Source: Stutzerimonas kirkiae
Lineage (GTDB): Bacteria; Pseudomonadota; Gammaproteobacteria; Pseudomonadales; Pseudomonadaceae
Assembly (NCBI RefSeq): GCF_004327335.1
Contig: NZ_QJUO01000019.1
Span: 1 to 64,000, forward strand
DNA length: 64,000 nt
Direction of reading: 5' to 3'
In this document: one piece after another, positions 1 to 8,446 of the stretch
Layout of the letters: every line of letters starts with the position of its first letter
Numbering within the stretch: position 1 is the first letter of the stretch
Notes under the pieces: model-generated
Database searches by the model: none
Told to the model about the DNA's origin: nothing
Seen by the model: only the letters and a program-made list of their open reading frames with translations
Translations under genes and position numbers: made by a program

Positions 1-708
1 GAGGTAGTGCCACTGGTTGATGACATGGAAGGCTTCGAGCTCGTCGTGCCGTTCGTACAGCGCAATGGCGGCGGGATGGGGCCAGTGCTCGACCTTCCAG
101 TTCGCCAGCGCCTCGGATAAGCGCTGGCGATGTTCGCCGGGGCTTTCGTGGCCGACGCATGCCCCCCGGCATTTTCCGATCTGATGGCGAAAGCACGCCC
201 GACCGCTGGGGCGCTCGAGCCCGAGCAGGGCCAGGCACAGGCCATGCTCGTCGGCCAGTTCGCACAGCGATTCGGTCGCCGCTCTGCGGGATCGGAAAAG
301 CCCGTACAACGGGCGTGTAGCGGCCGCTGCCGTGGTGTCGACGATGTCGATCCCCTCCTCGCAAAGCGCTATGGAAGACAGGCGCCGGCTCTTGCGCAGG
401 CGCTTGTTGTACAGCGGCTGCAACTCCTTGATCAGCCGTGACTCCAGGAGCAGGGCGCCGACTTCTCCGGCGGTGGGGCGTACCTCGATGCTTCGGGTCT
501 GGCGAAGCAGCCGGGCTTCCTCCGGGGTGCGCAGGTGGGATAGCAGCCTGGCGCGTAGGTTGACGCTCTTGCCGATGTACAGGGGCGCACCGGCGGCCCC
601 GAATAGCAGGTAGACGCCTGGCCCGCCCGGCATCGCGGAAACGGTGTCACGCAAGTGGGCGGGGTACTCGTACAGTTCGGCGGGCGCGATGGATCGGGGT
701 CTGGGCAT
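1..708 (-). CDS. cho: Excinuclease Cho (UvrC N-terminal homologue), partial
   Basis: The reading frame starts at an ATG on the minus strand and runs off the left edge of the window, so 236 residues are visible and the C terminus is missing. Residues about 25-100 form a GIY-YIG nuclease domain: GVY at 31-33, YIG at 44-46 and the basic NLRARLLSH stretch at 50-58. Further on, a Cys-containing stretch (GKCRGACVGH) resembles the UvrC-family segment. Cho makes the 3' incision during nucleotide excision repair, using UvrA/UvrB-loaded DNA. The gene is divergent from umuDC and the only LexA box in the shared 113-bp gap probably controls both. The short start and the absence of UvrC C-terminal domains cannot be verified because of truncation, but the N-terminal start (no long preceding linker) favours Cho over UvrC. 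Confidence 0.85.
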   Translation of the reverse strand, partial: MPRPRSIAPAELYEYPAHLRDTVSAMPGGPGVYLLFGAAGAPLYIGKSVNLRARLLSHLRTPEEARLLRQTRSIEVRPTAGEVGALLLESRLIKELQPLYNKRLRKSRRLSSIALCEEGIDIVDTTAAAATRPLYGLFRSRRAATESLCELADEHGLCLALLGLERPSGRACFRHQIGKCRGACVGHESPGEHRQRLSEALANWKVEHWPHPAAIALYERHDELEAFHVINQWHYL

Positions 709-788
709 GGGGCAGTTATAGCGGATTGGTCGCGTGGGGAGAATGTCGTTCGTCCGACGGCGACTGGGCGGCCGGGGAAAATCATGTA

Positions 789-804
789 CTGTAATTATGT
801 ACAG
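789..804. promoter_or_regulatory. LexA (SOS) box shared by cho and umuDC
   Basis: The sequence reads CTG-N10-CAG with an AT-rich centre, the exact LexA consensus spacing. It sits inside a 7-bp perfect inverted repeat TACTGTA/TACAGTA. It lies 18 bp before the umuD start and 81 bp before the cho start on the other strand, so one operator can serve both SOS genes. Confidence 0.9.
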
Positions 805-821
805 TATATTGAGGCCTGGCG

Positions 822-1259
822 ATGAGTTCTGTTTCGATCATCGGATCAATTGCGCCATCCGCGATGGCGATTCCCTTTTTCCTGCCCAGCGTTCCGGCAG
901 GGTTTCCCAGCCCGGCGCAGGATCACATCGAGCAGCGCGTCAGCCTGGATGAGCTGTTCGGCCTGCATCGGCCGCAGATTTTCCTGGTGCGGGTCGCTGG
1001 GCACAGTCTGACCGGGCTGGGCATCCTCGACGGCGACTTCGTACTGATCGACAAGTCGCTGCAACCGCGTCGGGACGATGTGGTGGTCGCCTGCCTGAAC
1101 GGCGAGCCGCTACTGAAGATATTCGACCGCGAGGGGGCGCAGGTGGTGCTGCGCTCGGCCCATACGGACCACCCGCCGCGCCATGTGCTGGAGGCCGAGG
1201 ACCTGCATATCTGGGGCGTCCTGATCGGGCTGTGTCGGCGAGGGCGCGCCAGTGGCTGA
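822..1259 (+). CDS. umuD: UmuD-like S24 peptidase (translesion polymerase V subunit precursor)
   Basis: The 145-residue protein belongs to the LexA/UmuD S24 peptidase family. The Ala26-Gly27 pair in PAGFPSP is the expected self-cleavage site. The nucleophile is Ser62 in GHSLTGLGILDGD and the general base is Lys99 in LLKIF. RecA filaments normally trigger cleavage to UmuD', which joins UmuC to form error-prone polymerase V. The usual GDSM around the serine is GHSL here, which is atypical but keeps the Ser-Lys dyad. The gene lies directly downstream of the LexA box and overlaps umuC by 8 bases, so the two are translationally coupled. Confidence 0.93.
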   Translation: MSSVSIIGSIAPSAMAIPFFLPSVPAGFPSPAQDHIEQRVSLDELFGLHRPQIFLVRVAGHSLTGLGILDGDFVLIDKSLQPRRDDVVVACLNGEPLLKIFDREGAQVVLRSAHTDHPPRHVLEAEDLHIWGVLIGLCRRGRASG

Positions 1260-2526
1260 GCCGGCCTTCGCCCTGATCGACTGCAACGCCTTCTATTGCA
1301 GTTGCGAGAGAGTGTTCCGGCCCGACCTGATGCGCAAGCCGATCGTGGTGCTGTCGAACAACGATGGATGCGTGATCGCGAGAAGCGCGGATGCGAAGCC
1401 TTTCATCAGGATGGGGGCGCCTTATTTCCAGGTGAAGGACACGTTGCGCCGGCATGGTATCGCCGTGTTCAGCAGTAATTACGCGCTCTACGGCGACATG
1501 AGCGAGCGGGTCATGAGTGTCATCGAAGGCATGGTGCCAGCACTGGAGGTCTACAGCATCGACGAGGCTTTCGCCGACCTGAGCGGCGTGACGGGCGATC
1601 TCGAGCGGATCGGCCGACAGATCCGCACCCGCGTACTGAAGTACACCGGTATCCCCACGGGGGTCGGCATTGCGCCCACGAAAACCCTGGCGAAGCTCGC
1701 CAACCACGCGGCAAAGAAGTGGCAGCGGCAGACTGGCGGGGTAGTCGACCTGCGCGATCCGCTGCGCCGCGACAAGTTGCTGAAGGTGCTGCCGGTCAGC
1801 GCTGTGTGGGGCATCGGGCGGCGTATGGTCGAGCACCTGAACGCCCTGGGAATCAGGACCGCCCGGGACCTGGCCGACGCCGACGCGAGGATGCTGCGCA
1901 AGCGATTCAACGTGGTGATCGAGAAGACGGCGCGCGAGTTGCGTGGTACCTCATGCCTGGCGCTGGAGGATGCGGCGGGTGCGAAGCGGGATATCTGCAG
2001 TTCGAGGATGTTCGGCAGGCGGCTGCGCGAGATCGAGCCGATTCGTCAGGCGGTGGCCACCTACGCGGCCACCGCCTGCGAACGACTCAGGGCACAGCGC
2101 TCCGTGTGCCGACTGGTCCGCGTGGGCATCCGCACCGGCATGCACAATCCGCAGGACGCGAAATACGCCCGGGGCGTGGCGTTGCAGTTGCCTTACGCAA
2201 GCGACGATACGCGGTTGATCACCCATTACGCGCTGCTCGCTCTCGAGCATGTCTACCGGCAGGGTTACGCATACAGCAAGGCCGAGGTGATGTTGCTCGA
2301 CCTTTGCCGGCGCAACGAGATCACTGGCGATCTGTTCGCCCCGCAGCCGCCGCCGGAAACCATGCGGGTGATGGCCGTTCTCGATCGGATCAACGCGCGC
2401 TGGGGCAAGGGGACGATTCACGGCGGCCGGGTCGCGGCCAACCCCGAATGGGCGATGAGACGGGACATGCTGAGCCCGCGCTACACGACGAACGCGGGGC
2501 ACGTCTGGACGGTAGGCGCCCGTTGA
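1252..2526 (+). CDS. umuC: Y-family DNA polymerase V catalytic subunit UmuC
   Basis: The 424-residue protein has the Y-family polymerase core: DCNAFYCSCERVF at 10-22 with the metal-binding Asp10, the palm motif YSIDEAF with Asp104-Glu105, helix-hairpin-helix segment VSAVWGIGRRM near 183-193, and the little-finger and DUF4113-type C terminus ending in GHVWTVG. It inserts bases opposite lesions together with UmuD'. GDLFAPQ near 360 is where a beta-clamp binding motif would lie. Translation starts at GTG, overlapping the end of umuD by 8 bases. Length matches the family (about 420). Confidence 0.95.
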   Translation: MAEPAFALIDCNAFYCSCERVFRPDLMRKPIVVLSNNDGCVIARSADAKPFIRMGAPYFQVKDTLRRHGIAVFSSNYALYGDMSERVMSVIEGMVPALEVYSIDEAFADLSGVTGDLERIGRQIRTRVLKYTGIPTGVGIAPTKTLAKLANHAAKKWQRQTGGVVDLRDPLRRDKLLKVLPVSAVWGIGRRMVEHLNALGIRTARDLADADARMLRKRFNVVIEKTARELRGTSCLALEDAAGAKRDICSSRMFGRRLREIEPIRQAVATYAATACERLRAQRSVCRLVRVGIRTGMHNPQDAKYARGVALQLPYASDDTRLITHYALLALEHVYRQGYAYSKAEVMLLDLCRRNEITGDLFAPQPPPETMRVMAVLDRINARWGKGTIHGGRVAANPEWAMRRDMLSPRYTTNAGHVWTVGAR

Positions 2527-2614
2527 GCAGGTCCGGGGCGCCGTTTCTCAGAAGCGTTCAGGATATTCTCGCGATATTTTGCGTGGCCATACCGCTCGCG
2601 ACTATCAGGTTCAG

Positions 2615-2662
2615 GGTGCGCCGCGCGCACCTGAGCCCAGAAGCCGGTGTGCATGGCACACC
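2615..2662. repeat. Two small hairpins between convergent genes
   Basis: GGTGCGC-cgc-GCGCACC (2615-2631) is followed by GGTGTGC-atg-GCACACC (2646-2662). Both are 7-bp stems with 3-base loops. They lie between the convergent ends of umuC and the rhodanese gene and could terminate transcription. The first hairpin recurs exactly at 5628-5644 and in a similar form at 63186-63200. Confidence 0.7.
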
Positions 2663-2700
2663 CCACGGTGCCCTTGGCTCGCGAGATCGTGAACAGGTTT

Positions 2701-4284
2701 TCAGATCACGAAGAACCCATGGGTGCCATCCCGGGCGAGTTGTTCGACCAGGCCGAACTCCCAGTCCAGGTAGCCCTGCATGGCTTCTCGCGGGTTGTCG
2801 GTGCCTTCGTAGGGGCGGCGGTAGCGGTCGCTGCGCGGTACCGCGAGGCGCTCGTCGCCGCTTTCGGTCGGCAGGCCGGCGGCGACCCAGGCGGCGTTGC
2901 CGCCTTCCAGCAGGAACACCGGCTTGCCGGTCAGCTCCTTCAGCTCGTCCACCGCGAAGCGCGCCAGCAGGCTGCTGCCGCAGGTGAGCACATAGCGCTT
3001 GGCCAGCGGCAGGCGCTCCAGGGCCTGCGGCAGTTGCGAGCGCAGTACCCACCAGGCGCCGGGGATGTGCCGGGCGATATGGTTGGCGCTGCTAGTGAAG
3101 TCCAGCACCAGGGTGTCGCCCTCGGCCAGCCAGGCGTCCAGGGTCGGCGCGTCGACCGCCCGCGGTTGCGGCAACGGCGGCAACGGCGCCTGCCAGGCGC
3201 CGCGCTCGCTGAATGCGTTGGCATCGGCGTCGTCCAGCACATGCACTTCCCAGCCCAGTTGGGCCAGCCAGGAAGCGCTCATGTTGGCGCGCACGCCATC
3301 GTCATCGGCCAGTACCACGCGGGCGCCGCGCACACTGGCGTAGTGATCGGTCTCCTGCACCAACTGGCCGCCCGGCGTACTGCGGGCGCCGGGCAGGTGG
3401 CCAGCCTCGTATTCTTCCGGGGTGCGCACGTCGAACAGGTAGGTGGTACGGCCGGCCTCGGCCTGCCAGCGCCGCAGGTCGACGCGGCTGGCGCGGCCGA
3501 CGCCGGCCTTGTCCGCCACGCTGCGGGCGTCCCGGCCGGCCTGCTCGCGGGTGGCGGCGCCGACCTCGCCGAAGCGGCGGGCCTGGCCATGTTCCAGGCG
3601 CTGGCCGGCGAGGGTCCAGCCGATGGTGCCGTTGCGCAGCGCCGCCACCGGGTTGGGCAGGCCGGCGTTGAGCAGCGACTGGGTGCCGATGATGCTGCGG
3701 GTGCGGCCGGCGCAGTTGACGATCACCCGGGTGTTCGGGGCCGGCGCCAGCTCGCGGGCGCGCAGCACCAGTTCGGCGCCCGGCACGCTGATGCCGCTGG
3801 GGATGCTCATGGTCTGGTATTCGTCGAAGCGGCGGGCGTCCAGCACTACCACGTCGGCCTTGGCATCGAGCAGCGCCTGGACCTCTTCGGCGGCCAGCGA
3901 AGGCGTATGGCGGACGCTTTCCACCAGCTCGCCGAAGGCCTTGCTCGGTACGTTGACGTCGCGGAACAGCTCGCCACCGGCCTCGCGCCAGCCGGCCAGG
4001 CCGCCTTCGAGCAGGGCGACATCGCTGTAGCCGAGGGCGAGCAGGCGCTCGGCGGCGACCTGGGCCAGGGCTTCGCCATCGTCGTAGACGGTGATCGCGG
4101 TATCGCGCCGCGGTACGCGGGCATGGATTTCCAGCTCCAGTCTGGACAGCGGGATATTGGCGGCGAACAGCGGATGTGCCTCGGCGAAGGGCGCTTCTTC
4201 GCGCACGTCGATCAGCGCCACCTCCTGCTGTTCGAGCAGGGCCTGGCGAATGGAGTGGAACGCGCGGGTGGTGATTCGGCTCAT
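2701..4284 (-). CDS. Four-domain rhodanese (thiosulfate sulfurtransferase)
   Basis: The 527-residue protein has four consecutive rhodanese domains (about 1-115, 125-235, 270-365, 375-475). Active-site cysteines are present in domain 2 (Cys191 in VNCAGRTRS) and domain 4 (Cys435 in VLTCGSSLL). Domains 1 and 3 have Asp at the equivalent place (VYDDGEA, LADDDGV), so they are probably structural or inactive. The chosen ATG overlaps the stop of the dioxygenase gene as ATGA, a sign of translational coupling. The same pair (thiol dioxygenase then multidomain rhodanese) is known in P. aeruginosa. Likely role: moving or disposing of sulfane sulfur released during thiol catabolism. The exact donor is not shown by the sequence. 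Confidence 0.88.
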   Translation of the reverse strand: MSRITTRAFHSIRQALLEQQEVALIDVREEAPFAEAHPLFAANIPLSRLELEIHARVPRRDTAITVYDDGEALAQVAAERLLALGYSDVALLEGGLAGWREAGGELFRDVNVPSKAFGELVESVRHTPSLAAEEVQALLDAKADVVVLDARRFDEYQTMSIPSGISVPGAELVLRARELAPAPNTRVIVNCAGRTRSIIGTQSLLNAGLPNPVAALRNGTIGWTLAGQRLEHGQARRFGEVGAATREQAGRDARSVADKAGVGRASRVDLRRWQAEAGRTTYLFDVRTPEEYEAGHLPGARSTPGGQLVQETDHYASVRGARVVLADDDGVRANMSASWLAQLGWEVHVLDDADANAFSERGAWQAPLPPLPQPRAVDAPTLDAWLAEGDTLVLDFTSSANHIARHIPGAWWVLRSQLPQALERLPLAKRYVLTCGSSLLARFAVDELKELTGKPVFLLEGGNAAWVAAGLPTESGDERLAVPRSDRYRRPYEGTDNPREAMQGYLDWEFGLVEQLARDGTHGFFVI

Positions 4285-4889
4285 GACGCAAGGTTCTCTT
4301 TGGAAAGGTCCCACAGGTTGGGAAGATAGGGGTTGGAATAGCCGGAGATAAAGGGTTTTTCGCTGCCATCGGCGTGGAATACCGCGCGTCTGACGGCGCC
4401 GATGTTGGCGCCGTAGACGTGAATGCTGATGGACACCCGGTCGGCGTGGGCGTTGCTGACCTGGTGGATGTCGCCGATGCGCGGCGACACCGCTTCGACC
4501 TGGCCCGGCTCCAGGCGCACGGCCTCGCCCTGCGGGAGCAGGCTGCCATCCCCGGCGAAGGCGAAGCCCTGCGAATATTCGGCGCCGCGCAGCATGCCGA
4601 TCAGCCCCCAGACCCGATGGTCATGCACCGGCGTGCTCTGCCCCGGCCCCCAGACGAAACTGACGATGGAGAAGCGCTGGCGCGAGTCCGCGTGCAGCAG
4701 GTATTGCTGGTAGTGCTGCGGATCGGGCTGGGCGAAGGCTTCGGGCAGCCAGTCGTCGTGGCTGACCAGTTGCCGCAGGAGCGCGCTGCCGTGCTCCAGG
4801 ATGAGGGCCTCATCCGTCTGGTTTTCCAGCAGTTCGGCGAGCGCGTCGATGAAGTCGCGCAGGCGGTCGAGGCGAAGAGGGGTGGTCAT
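4281..4889 (-). CDS. Cysteine dioxygenase-family thiol dioxygenase, probably 3-mercaptopropionate dioxygenase
   Basis: This is a 202-residue cupin of the cysteine dioxygenase family. The iron-binding histidines are His89 and His91 (VHDHRVWG) and His142 (DIHQVSN). The Ser155-His157-Tyr159 triad (SISIHVYG) sits at the same positions as in the P. aeruginosa 3-mercaptopropionate dioxygenase. Such enzymes oxidise a thiol to the sulfinate with O2. The start at MTTPLRLDRL was chosen by family length. Two upstream in-frame ATGs (4904, 4928) have no better ribosome site. The downstream rhodanese gene is coupled to it. Substrate preference (3-mercaptopropionate versus cysteine) is inferred from the P. 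aeruginosa relative. Confidence 0.9.
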   Translation of the reverse strand: MTTPLRLDRLRDFIDALAELLENQTDEALILEHGSALLRQLVSHDDWLPEAFAQPDPQHYQQYLLHADSRQRFSIVSFVWGPGQSTPVHDHRVWGLIGMLRGAEYSQGFAFAGDGSLLPQGEAVRLEPGQVEAVSPRIGDIHQVSNAHADRVSISIHVYGANIGAVRRAVFHADGSEKPFISGYSNPYLPNLWDLSKENLAS

Positions 4890-4978
4890 GGCGTATGGGT
4901 CCATTAGCGCTGATGGAGCGACCGGCATGGGATGGCGATCGGACAGGGCTACCTTAACAATCTTCCTTTAATCACAAA

Positions 4979-5018
4979 AATTCAATTTGGTAATAATCTA
5001 ATATGCGGAAATTGAATT
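4979..5018. promoter_or_regulatory. AT-rich divergent promoter region with perfect inverted repeat
   Basis: AATTCAATTT (4979-4988) and AAATTGAATT (5009-5018) form a perfect 10-bp inverted repeat with a 20-bp spacer, in an AT-rich island upstream of the dioxygenase gene. This looks like a dimeric-regulator operator. No regulator gene adjoins it in this window. Confidence 0.5.
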
Positions 5019-5129
5019 AACAGGGCTGCGTTCGGAAAGCCGCCGGGGGCTGCTGGCATGTGGCCGGCTCAAGTTCGCCGGCGCGGGGTCGATAGCCCGC
5101 GAGCGGGTAGTCGTTTCAGGGGCAGTGCC

Positions 5130-5552
5130 ATGATCAGTTCTATCGGTAACGGTATTTATTCGAACAGTTCCAGTGTCACGCCGGCCAGTGGCGATACGGC
5201 GGCCAGCGAAGAGACGGAGGCCGCCGGCAACGCCGGCGGCGCGCAGCAGATCAAGGGCGGCGCGCTCGCCCTTGGTGGTTCGGCGGCGAGCGAAAGCGAT
5301 AGCGATGATGGCGATGAGGCAATCGAGGAACTGCGGGAGCTGATCGACGAACTGCAGAAGCAGCTCACGCAACAGCAGCAGGAACTGCGCGAGGCCAGTG
5401 CCGAGGCCGCCGATGACCTGGCGGCGCAAGCACGCCTGCAGTCGATCCAGGCCCAGGTGGCGGCCACCAGCGCGGCGCTTATGGCGGCCACCGCCGCCTT
5501 GCTGGAACTGACTTCCGATACGACGGGCAGCCTGGTCGATACCAGCGCCTGA
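5130..5552 (+). CDS. Small FlxA-like coiled-coil protein
   Basis: The 140-residue protein starts at ATG with AGGGGC upstream. Residues about 55-100 are a predicted coiled coil (EAIEELRELIDELQKQLTQQQ...), followed by an Ala/Thr-rich helical tail. An acidic Ser/Asp linker (ASESDSDDGDE) separates it from a Ser/Gly-rich N terminus. This layout matches the FlxA-like family of unknown function. There is no signal peptide or catalytic motif. It stands alone between divergent and convergent neighbours, with the AT-rich inverted-repeat region upstream. Confidence 0.65.
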   Translation: MISSIGNGIYSNSSSVTPASGDTAASEETEAAGNAGGAQQIKGGALALGGSAASESDSDDGDEAIEELRELIDELQKQLTQQQQELREASAEAADDLAAQARLQSIQAQVAATSAALMAATAALLELTSDTTGSLVDTSA

Positions 5553-5627
5553 GCGATGCCCGGCCTGCCTGGCAGACCTTGGCGTCACGCCACGAATGTC
5601 AGCACATGCTCTGCCGCTCTGCCGTAG

Positions 5628-5727
5628 GGTGCGCCGCGCGCACCAGGGATGGTGGCGTCGATCGCCCGGGTGTGCGCGGAGCCGCCGTTATCCATCCGCA
5701 GCCGAATGTTGCAGGGGGCGCACCCCC
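5628..5727. repeat. Hairpins between convergent genes
   Basis: GGTGCGC-cgc-GCGCACC (5628-5644) is identical to the hairpin at 2615. A second stem, GGGGG-cgca-CCCCC (5714-5727), lies just before the nitrilase stop. Both lie between convergent genes. Confidence 0.65.
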
Positions 5728-5732
5728 GAGCC

Positions 5733-6515
5733 TCAGTGGCTGTCGCGCCAGGCCTGCAGGTCGGCCAACTGGGTGGACCAGGGGTGCACTTCCCAGCGCC
5801 GCTGGGAGGGGGCCGTGTCGGCCAGCAGCAGGCAGGTGTCACGGCCCGCACGCGCCAGGTCGGTGCCGTCCGGGGCGATGATGGCGCTGAGGCCGGTGTA
5901 CTCCTGATCGCCCTCGTGCCCGCAGAGGTTGGCGTAGACCACCACCAGGCCATTTTCCAGCGCGCGGGCGCGGGCCAGGGTGGCCGGCACCTCATGGTAG
6001 GGGCTCATGTTGGCGGTGGGGTTGAACAGTACCCGCGCGCCGCGCCAGGCGACTTCCCGGGCGCTCTCCGGGAACTCCAGGTCGTAGCAGATCGACAGGC
6101 CGCAGCGCTGGCCGCACAGCTCGAAGGTGTCGAAGCTGTCGCCGGGGCGGAACAGGCGCTTCTCCACCTCGCCGAACAGGAACACCTTGCGGTGTCGCGC
6201 CAGCAGGCGGCCCTCGGCGTCGATGGCCACGGCGGTGTTGTAGAGGCTGTCGCCATCGCGCTCGGGCAGGCCGATGACGATGGCCTGGCGGTGCGTACGC
6301 GCGATGCGCGCCAGTTCGTCGAGGCTGTCGCCATCGAGCGGTTCGGCCAGGGTGAGCAGGCGTTCGCCGAGGTTGTAGCCGGTGACGAACAGTTCGGGGA
6401 ACACCGTGACATCGCTGCCGAGCAGCGTGGCGGCACGGCAGACCCGTTCGACGAGGCCGAGGTTGGCGGCCTTGTCGGCGGCGCTCGGGGTTCCCTGGTA
6501 AGCGGTGATTTTCAA
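5733..6515 (-). CDS. Carbon-nitrogen hydrolase (nitrilase superfamily)
   Basis: The product is about 260 residues with the nitrilase-superfamily triad Glu41 (FPELFVTGY), Lys110 (RHRKVFLFG) and Cys143 (GLSICYDLEFPE). These enzymes hydrolyse amides or nitriles, including N-carbamoylputrescine and related compounds. The start chosen is TTG preceded by AAGGA at 7 bases. A GTG at 6545 would add 10 residues. It is the last gene of the transporter operon, 49 bases after the substrate-binding protein, so its substrate is probably the imported compound or a product of it. The precise substrate is not identifiable. Confidence 0.82.
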   Translation of the reverse strand: MKITAYQGTPSAADKAANLGLVERVCRAATLLGSDVTVFPELFVTGYNLGERLLTLAEPLDGDSLDELARIARTHRQAIVIGLPERDGDSLYNTAVAIDAEGRLLARHRKVFLFGEVEKRLFRPGDSFDTFELCGQRCGLSICYDLEFPESAREVAWRGARVLFNPTANMSPYHEVPATLARARALENGLVVVYANLCGHEGDQEYTGLSAIIAPDGTDLARAGRDTCLLLADTAPSQRRWEVHPWSTQLADLQAWRDSH

Positions 6516-6564
6516 TGTCCGATCCTTGTCGTCCGAGGCAGGCACATGGGCCTGCCCGTGGTAC

Positions 6565-7623
6565 TCATTTCAGCAGGTTGGTCCAGATCCGGTCGTAGAG
6601 CCTCACCACCTCGGGCTCGCAGGGTGGTACGAACTCGGCGGGCCTGGCGTCGGCTGGCGGGTCGAGTTCGAGGGCACCCTTGAACTTCTCCTCGAGGAAC
6701 GGCTCGGTGCCTTCCACGCCGGCGGTGTAGCCGGCGAAGTTGGTCAGTGCAGCGGCGTTCTCCGGCTCCATCAGGAAGTTCATGAACAGCTTGGCGTTTT
6801 CCAGGTTCCTGGCGCCCTTGAGTACCACCAGGTTGTCCGCCCAGGCGGTCAGGCCTTCCTTCGGGTAGGCATAGCGCAGGCTGGGTTTCTCCATGCGCGC
6901 ACGCAGGCCCATGCCGTTCCAGATCATCGAGACTGCCGCATCACCGGAAACCAGCGTCTCGCGTGCGCCGTCGGACATGATGCTCAGCCAGCCGCCGCGG
7001 GCCGACAGCAGCAGGTCGTTGACTTCCTTCAGTTCGGCGCGGTTGGCGTTGCAGGTGGCGAAGCCCTTGTAGCGCAGCGCGGCGTTGATCACGTCGTTGA
7101 CATCGCGGAAGACGTTGATGCGGCCCTTCAGCTCGGCGGGCGGCTCGAACAGGATGGCCAGGGTGTCGATATCGCCCTGGTAGACCTGGGTGTCGACCAT
7201 GAAGGAGGTGGTGCCGAACTGGTAGGGCACCGAATAGTGGCGGCCCGGATCGAAGTAGACATCCACCAGCTCCGGCTTGATGTGCTTGAAGTTGGGCAAC
7301 TGGTTAGGTTCGACCTTTTCCAGTAGCCCCTCGCGGGCGAGGATCGCCACCATGTAGTCGCCTGGCACCGCCACGTCGTAGCCGGTGACCCCGGACTTGA
7401 GCCTGGCCAGCAGCGTTTCGTTGCTGTCGTAGGTGTCCTGTATCACCTTCACGTCGTATTCGGCGGAGAATTTGTCCAGCAGCGCCTGCGGCATGTAGTC
7501 CGACCAGTTGTAGAGCTTCAGTTCGCCGGCTGCCTGGGCGGTGGCGTTGAGCAGCAGGCTGCCGCCGATGGCGAGCAGGGTACGCGCGAGGCGGGTGAAC
7601 GGGGGCTTGTGGCGGGTGCTCAT
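6565..7623 (-). CDS. ABC transporter periplasmic polyamine-type binding protein
   Basis: The 352-residue protein starts with a Sec signal peptide ending at TAQAAG (about residue 32). The mature protein begins ELKLYNWSDYMPQALLDKF, the hallmark opening of the PotD/PotF family. The internal motifs GYDVAVPGDYMVA, VPYQFGTTSFMVD and WADNLVVLKGARN are also typical. It binds a polyamine-like ligand in the periplasm and delivers it to the two permeases encoded just upstream. The actual ligand is inferred from family only. Confidence 0.88.
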   Translation of the reverse strand: MSTRHKPPFTRLARTLLAIGGSLLLNATAQAAGELKLYNWSDYMPQALLDKFSAEYDVKVIQDTYDSNETLLARLKSGVTGYDVAVPGDYMVAILAREGLLEKVEPNQLPNFKHIKPELVDVYFDPGRHYSVPYQFGTTSFMVDTQVYQGDIDTLAILFEPPAELKGRINVFRDVNDVINAALRYKGFATCNANRAELKEVNDLLLSARGGWLSIMSDGARETLVSGDAAVSMIWNGMGLRARMEKPSLRYAYPKEGLTAWADNLVVLKGARNLENAKLFMNFLMEPENAAALTNFAGYTAGVEGTEPFLEEKFKGALELDPPADARPAEFVPPCEPEVVRLYDRIWTNLLK

Positions 7624-7651
7624 GGTGGTTTCTCCAGGTTGGCGTCGGTCT

Positions 7652-8446
7652 TCAGGGTCTGTCGCGGCCTGGCCGGTTGAGCAGCCAGGACAGTGCGACG
7701 AACAGGGTCGAGGTCGCCAGCAGCAGGCTGGAGACGGCGTTGATCTCGGGGGTGAAGCCGATGCGCGCCATGCTGTAGATGGTCATCGGCAGGGTCGAGG
7801 CGCCGGGGCCGGCGACCATGTTGGCGACGATGAAGTCGTCCAGCGAAACGATGAACGCCAGCATCGCGCCGGCCATCACGCCGGGCATCAGCAGCGGCAG
7901 GGTGACGTGGCGGAAGCTCGCCCAGCGGCTGGCGTAGAGGTCGCGCGCGGCTTCGTCGTACTGGCGGCTGATGCTTTTCAGCCGGGCCGAGATCGGCAGG
8001 TAGGCGAAGGGGATGCAGAACACGGTATGCGCGATCAGCAGGGTGCCGAGGCCCAGGGACAGGTCGATGGCGATGAAGAACACCAGGCTGGCCACGGCGG
8101 TGACGATTTCCGGGATCATCAGCGGCAGGTTGATCAGCCCGAACAGCGCGGTCTGTCCGCGAAACGGGTGGCCACGCAGCAGCGCCATGGCGGCGCAGAG
8201 GGCGATGGCGGTGGCCAGGGTCGAGGCGCAGAGGGCGATGCTCAGCGAGTTGAACGCCGCGCTCTGGATCGCCGGGTTGTCGAAGGCCTTCAGGTACCAG
8301 TCGAAGGTGAAGCCGCCCCAGCGGGTGATCGAGCGCAGCGAATTGAACGAGTAGAGGGTGATGACCACCATCGGCGCATAGAGCACGAACAGGCAGAGCA
8401 GGGTAATGGTCCGGGCGCCGGGGTAGTGCTTGATGTCCAGGCTCAT
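7652..8446 (-). CDS. ABC transporter inner-membrane permease (PotC/PotI type)
   Basis: The 264-residue protein has six predicted membrane segments and the EAA-type loop EAARDLYASRWASFRHVTLPLLMPG that contacts the ATPase. The start ATG overlaps the stop of the preceding permease gene as ATGA, so the pair is translationally coupled. It forms the second half of the membrane channel for the polyamine-type importer. Confidence 0.9.
   Translation of the reverse strand: MSLDIKHYPGARTITLLCLFVLYAPMVVITLYSFNSLRSITRWGGFTFDWYLKAFDNPAIQSAAFNSLSIALCASTLATAIALCAAMALLRGHPFRGQTALFGLINLPLMIPEIVTAVASLVFFIAIDLSLGLGTLLIAHTVFCIPFAYLPISARLKSISRQYDEAARDLYASRWASFRHVTLPLLMPGVMAGAMLAFIVSLDDFIVANMVAGPGASTLPMTIYSMARIGFTPEINAVSSLLLATSTLFVALSWLLNRPGRDRP

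Noticed and set aside
2647..4329. 560-codon frame opposite the rhodanese gene
   Set aside because: Low-complexity Ala/Gly/Gln-rich translation and complete overlap with a four-domain rhodanese.
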